DNA from: Spisula solida
Taxonomy: Eukaryota; Mollusca; Bivalvia; Venerida; Mactridae
Assembly (NCBI GenBank): GCA_947247005.1
Contig: OX365956.1
Coordinates: forward strand, 12,110,089-12,174,088
DNA length: 64,000 bases
Reading direction: 5' to 3'
The position numbers and the translations under genes were made by a program. Of this stretch, positions 60,057 through 64,000 are shown one piece after another; the first letter of the stretch is position 1, and each line of letters opens with the position of its first letter. The notes beneath the pieces were generated by a model. That model did no database searches and had not been told where the DNA came from. It saw only the letters and a list, made by a program, of their open reading frames with translations.

Positions 60057-60354
60057 TTAATATTTGCATTGTATATATGTTATGTATGTCCACATGGGTC
60101 TGTGACCTTCTGGAAATTCAAATAAATTATCTAATTATCTATGTAAAGTGACATCGGGTAGCAGATACTTCTATTCCAGCAGTCTATCGACACATAGGTG
60201 CGCCACACATATGAGGAACTCTTTTATCAACCCATCGATAAACATACCGATAATTTAGGTCCTCGATAATTTTATTAAATTTATTGTTTATGTCCCATCC
60301 AGATAATTTTACACTAAATCACCGTTTACTAACTTAATTGTTTTTCATATTTTG

Positions 60355-60415
60355 TATAAGGCTTAGTGTAGGGATGTGTTTTTCATATTTTGTATAAGGC
60401 TTAGTGTATGGATGG
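60355..60415. repeat. Short tandem duplication
   Basis: The phrase 'tgtttttcatattttgtata' plus 'aggcttagtgta' occurs twice in a row. Confidence 0.8.
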
Positions 60416-60559
60416 TGAACTCAAAATTGATTATGTACATTTGAGTACTAGTATGTTGACCACATATACTCTACATGTAAACAATAGATGGTGACAGAGT
60501 GTCAGCGAAAGTGGAAGTAGATTTGTAAGTGAAGAAAGTATACTAATGAGAATATCACT

Positions 60560-62385
60560 GTGTTAGGCGCTGTGAAACGATTAATACCACTGTGTTAGGC
60601 GGTGTGAAACGATGAATACCGCTGTGTTAGGCGCTGTGAAACGATGAATACCACTGGGTTAGGCTGTGAAAAGATTAATACCACTGTGTTAGGCGGTGTG
60701 AAATGATGAATACCACTGTGTTAGGCGCTGTGAAATGATGAATACCACTGGGTTAGGCGGTGTGAAATGATGAATACCACTGTGTTAGGCGCTGTGAAAT
60801 GATGAATACCACTGGGTTAGGCGCTGTGAAACGATGAATACCACTGTGTTAGGCGATGTGAAACGATGAATACCACTGTGTTAGGCGCTGTGAAACGATG
60901 AATACCACTGTGTTAGGCGCTGTGAAACGATGAATACCACTGTGTTAGGCTGTGAAACGATGAATACCACTGTGTAAGGCGCTGTGAAACGATGAATACC
61001 ACTGTGTTAGGCTGTGAAATGAGGAATACCACTGTGTTAGGCTGTGAAACGATGAATACCACTGTTTAGGCGCTGTGAAACGATGAATACCACTGTGTTA
61101 GGCTGTGAAACGATGAATACCACTGGGTTAGACTGTGAAACGATGAATACCACTGTGTTAGGCTGTGAAACGATGAATACCACTGTGTTAGGCTGTGAAA
61201 TGATGAATACCACTGTGTTAGGCTGTGAAATGATGAATACCACTGTGTTAGTCGCTGTAAATGATGAATACCACTGTGTTAGGCGCTGTGAAATGATGAA
61301 CACCACTGGGTTAGGCGCTGTGAAATAATGAATACCACTGTGTTAGGCGCTGTGAAACGACGAATACCACTTTGTTAGGCGCTGTGAAAAGATGAATACC
61401 ACTGTGTTAGGCGCTGTGAACAGATGAATACCACTGTGTTAGGCGGTGTGAAACGATGAATAATACTGGGTAAGGCGCTGTGAAACGATAAATACCACTG
61501 GGTTAGGCGCTGTGAAACAATGTATACCACTGTGTTAGGCGCTGTGAAATGATGAATACCACTGAGTTAGGCTGTGAAACGATGAATGCCACTGGGTTAG
61601 ACTGTGAAACGATGAATACCACTTGGTTAGGCTGTGAAATTATGAATACCCCAGTGTTAGGCGCTGTGAAATGATGAATACCACTGGGTTCGGCTGTAAA
61701 ATGATGAATATCACTGGGTTAGGCTGTGAAACGATGAATACCACTGTGTTAGGCGGTGTGAAAAGATGAATACCACTGGGTTAGGCTGTGAAACGATGAA
61801 TACCACTGGGTTAGGCGCTATGAAATTATGAATATCACTGGGTTAGGCTGTGAAACGATGAATACCACTGGGTTAGGCTGTGAAACGATGAATACCACTG
61901 GGTTAGGCTGTGAAACGATGAATACCACTGGGTTAGGCGCTGTGAAACGATGAATACCATTGGGTTAGGCTGTGAAACGATGAATACCACTGGGTTAGGC
62001 GCTGTCAAACGATGAATACCATTGGATTAGGCGGTGTGAAACGATGAATAATACTGGATTAGGCGCTGTGAAACGATGAATATCACTGGGTTAGGCGGTG
62101 TGAAACGATAAATAATACCGGGTTAGGCGCTGTGAAACGATGAATACCACTGGGTTAGGCGCTGTGAAATGATGAATACCACTGGATTAGGCGCTGTGAT
62201 TCGATGAATTCACAGGTTTAGGCGCAGTGAAACGATGACTACCACTGGGTTAGGCTGTGAATCGATAAATACCACTAGGTTAGGCGCTGTAAATTGATAA
62301 ATTCCACTGGGTTAGGCGCTGTGAAACGATGAATAATAATGGGTTAGGCGCTGTGAAACGATGAATACCACTGGGTTCAGTGCAC
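60560..62385. repeat. Minisatellite, 29/32-bp units, about 58 copies
   Basis: The unit reads CCACTGTGTTAGGCGCTGTG then AAACGATGAATA; a shorter form lacks GCG. Copies at the right end favour 'actgggtta', those at the left 'actgtgtta', so the array was homogenised in patches. It lies upstream of the gene's promoter. Confidence 0.95.
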
Positions 62386-63210
62386 CTTTATTATTTCCTA
62401 GTACATGTATCTATTGCAAACATGCAACATGTTTCTGCGTTTAGTGATATAATTTTCATTTTTCTAGACCGACTTTTGCGAAAGTAATAGTAGAAAATTG
62501 TTTTGGGTTTTCGAGTGTGTCTCACCTTTTGAAGTTACGTTGTTTCACAGCATATATTTAATTATTTATCCATTTTAAAATGTTTCAAACAATAAATATA
62601 CAATGTTATGATATTGCAATGAACTGAATAAACGGACAGTAGCACGTGGTATGTCCACACTGTCACTGCAATTATCCCTGTTTTATTTTGTCAGTTTTCA
62701 AAATCTATCAATATTAGACACACATTGACTGTCCTGTATATTTAGCGCGTATAAAAAAACAAGCATATCCTTTCCGCTACTTTTTCCTTATTTAACTTGA
62801 CAGGCCTACTTTTTGGCCCCTTAAGGGCATTGGTTCTGACCCTTTAGTCTAGCCTTATATTCCTGCTATAGAAAAATAAAAACTTTTTGGCGCTAAATGT
62901 TAATGCAATTCCACAGGGAATCGTACCGCAATGGCGGGTAGGACCAGTAATTTCAGTTTTGTAAAATCTACGTTCAAAGCCCTCTTTAAAGGGGCCCAAA
63001 AACCTTTGCACGACCCTGGGCCCGTAATATCCTGTAGTCTGGGATGCCTGTGTACCCATGACAGCAAAATGGCCATCCCGGCGAGTCTGCATTAGTACGC
63101 TATGGTAGCGGAAAGGATATATAGTATTTGGTTTAAGTATCAAAAATAGGTACTGTAAGACTAAGTGCCACTAAAATTATTATAAGCGTATTAGCTAGAT
63201 TCTACAGTAT
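62386..63210. other. Upstream region without a supported gene
   Basis: The minus-strand ORF 62844-63143 lies in a locally GC-richer patch and has a compact, mixed composition (MQTRRDGHFAVMGTQASQTT onward), but it matches no family I know and has no clear splice or promoter context. It could be an exon of another gene or a transposon piece. Confidence 0.4.
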
Positions 63211-63622
63211 CAGTGTAGCAATACCACGTGACTTTTGACTACAGTTACAAGTAGAAATTTGTAAACATGGGAACACAAATGTAGCCATAAGTATTTTATT
63301 TCTTCATCGATTTCTATGAAATATACGCCACGCTAAGGGGAAAAGTGTTTGCTTTCCGTGAAATATAAGATCTTTATTAGCAGTTTTACCGTTTATTTCA
63401 TTACCCTACACGTTCCTAGGTTTCACAAGGTAATGGACAAAACAGCACAGCCGCTGAAAAAGATTATATATTTTATGGAAAGCAATTCATTGTCCCCTTA
63501 GCGTGGCATATATTTCATATAAATCGATGAAGAAATAAAATACTTACGGCTATTTTATTTTCCAATGTTTACAAATTTCTTCTTGTAACTGTAGGCAAAA
63601 GTCACGTGGTATTGCTACACTG
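63211..63622. mobile_element. Long inverted-repeat element with 5-bp target duplication
   Basis: The arms are about 120-130 bp; the ends CAGTGTAGCAATACCACGTG and its inverse match exactly for 22 bases. The flanks both read AGTAT, a probable 5-base target duplication. The centre is about 150 bp and non-coding. The remaining bases to 64000 show nothing I can support. Confidence 0.78.
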
Positions 63623-64000
63623 AGTATAATTCTTAAACTTGTCAAATACGTTTCCTCATGAAATAAAGTAGTTAATCATTGTCAAGAACACATTTGCTAC
63701 TCTTCTTCTTTATTGTCTACACCTATTGTAGGCAATTGTCGCACGTACAATTATGTAGTTTCAATAACAACCTCCTTTTGATTTTTTTGCTGCAAAAGGT
63801 TAACCAGAAGTGTTTAGTTTCCGGATTTCTTGTCACATCCGTATTCTCCTTGTTGATTACATGTATTTTATGTATGTATTGGTTACCACATCTAAATACA
63901 CACATTATGCACACTCACTGGAATACAATTAGAATAAACGCAGGTGCGTTTTACTATATCATTTAGTCAGCTTGAAATATATAACGTACTTCTATCTCAT

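Overview
The window is AT-rich animal DNA, not bacterial. Coding sequence is broken into short exons with GT-AG introns, about a sixth of the window is minisatellite arrays, and the introns are packed with small inverted-repeat transposons and dead non-LTR retrotransposons. The domain mix (sushi, Ig, SEA, chitin-binding-like) and the GCGAA-rich dispersed repeats suggest a lophotrochozoan, most likely a bivalve mollusc. That is inference from style; no marker gene fixes the species.

One gene dominates. On the minus strand, 25 exons from 58388 down to 982 join with fully compatible reading phase into one open frame of 2,666 codons that runs off the left edge. The predicted product is a very large type II membrane protein. 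In order it has a 274-residue tyrosine- and arginine-rich cytoplasmic tail, one transmembrane helix, a SEA domain with a recognisable G-S cleavage site, a small six-cysteine EB/EGF-like module, 4 sushi (CCP) domains, 2 Ig-like domains, 8 sushi domains, 4 Ig-like domains, a chitin-binding (CBM14-like) domain, 6 Ig-like domains and a second CBM14-like domain. I do not recognise a named orthologue. Adhesion or immune recognition at the cell surface is the natural reading but is inference.

Layout: 1-5.1 kb holds exons 25-23 with two intronic minisatellites. 5.1-8.3 kb is an intron rich in transposon-like repeats. 8.3-25 kb is the dense exon cluster (exons 22-7). 25-34.7 kb carries exons 6-3 separated by three minisatellite arrays, one of them 3.1 kb long. 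34.6-41.3 kb (intron 2) holds nested inverted-repeat transposons. 41.3 kb is the transmembrane exon. 41.5-57.7 kb (intron 1, 16 kb) holds a mariner-like element, a 42-bp minisatellite, a tRNA-derived SINE head, two truncated LINEs and several MITE-like elements. 57.7-58.4 kb is the first exon, with a TATA-type promoter candidate just upstream. 58.6-64 kb is upstream DNA with a 1.8-kb minisatellite and another inverted-repeat element.

All extracellular modules are bounded by phase-1 introns, so whole domains can be skipped, duplicated or shuffled without a frameshift. Two kinds of cassette appear to have been duplicated: sushi block + Ig + split Ig (exons 7-10 and 10-13), and Ig + unsplit Ig + CBM14 (exons 14-16 and 23-25). 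Exon boundaries were read by eye from splice consensus and phase; RNA data were not available.
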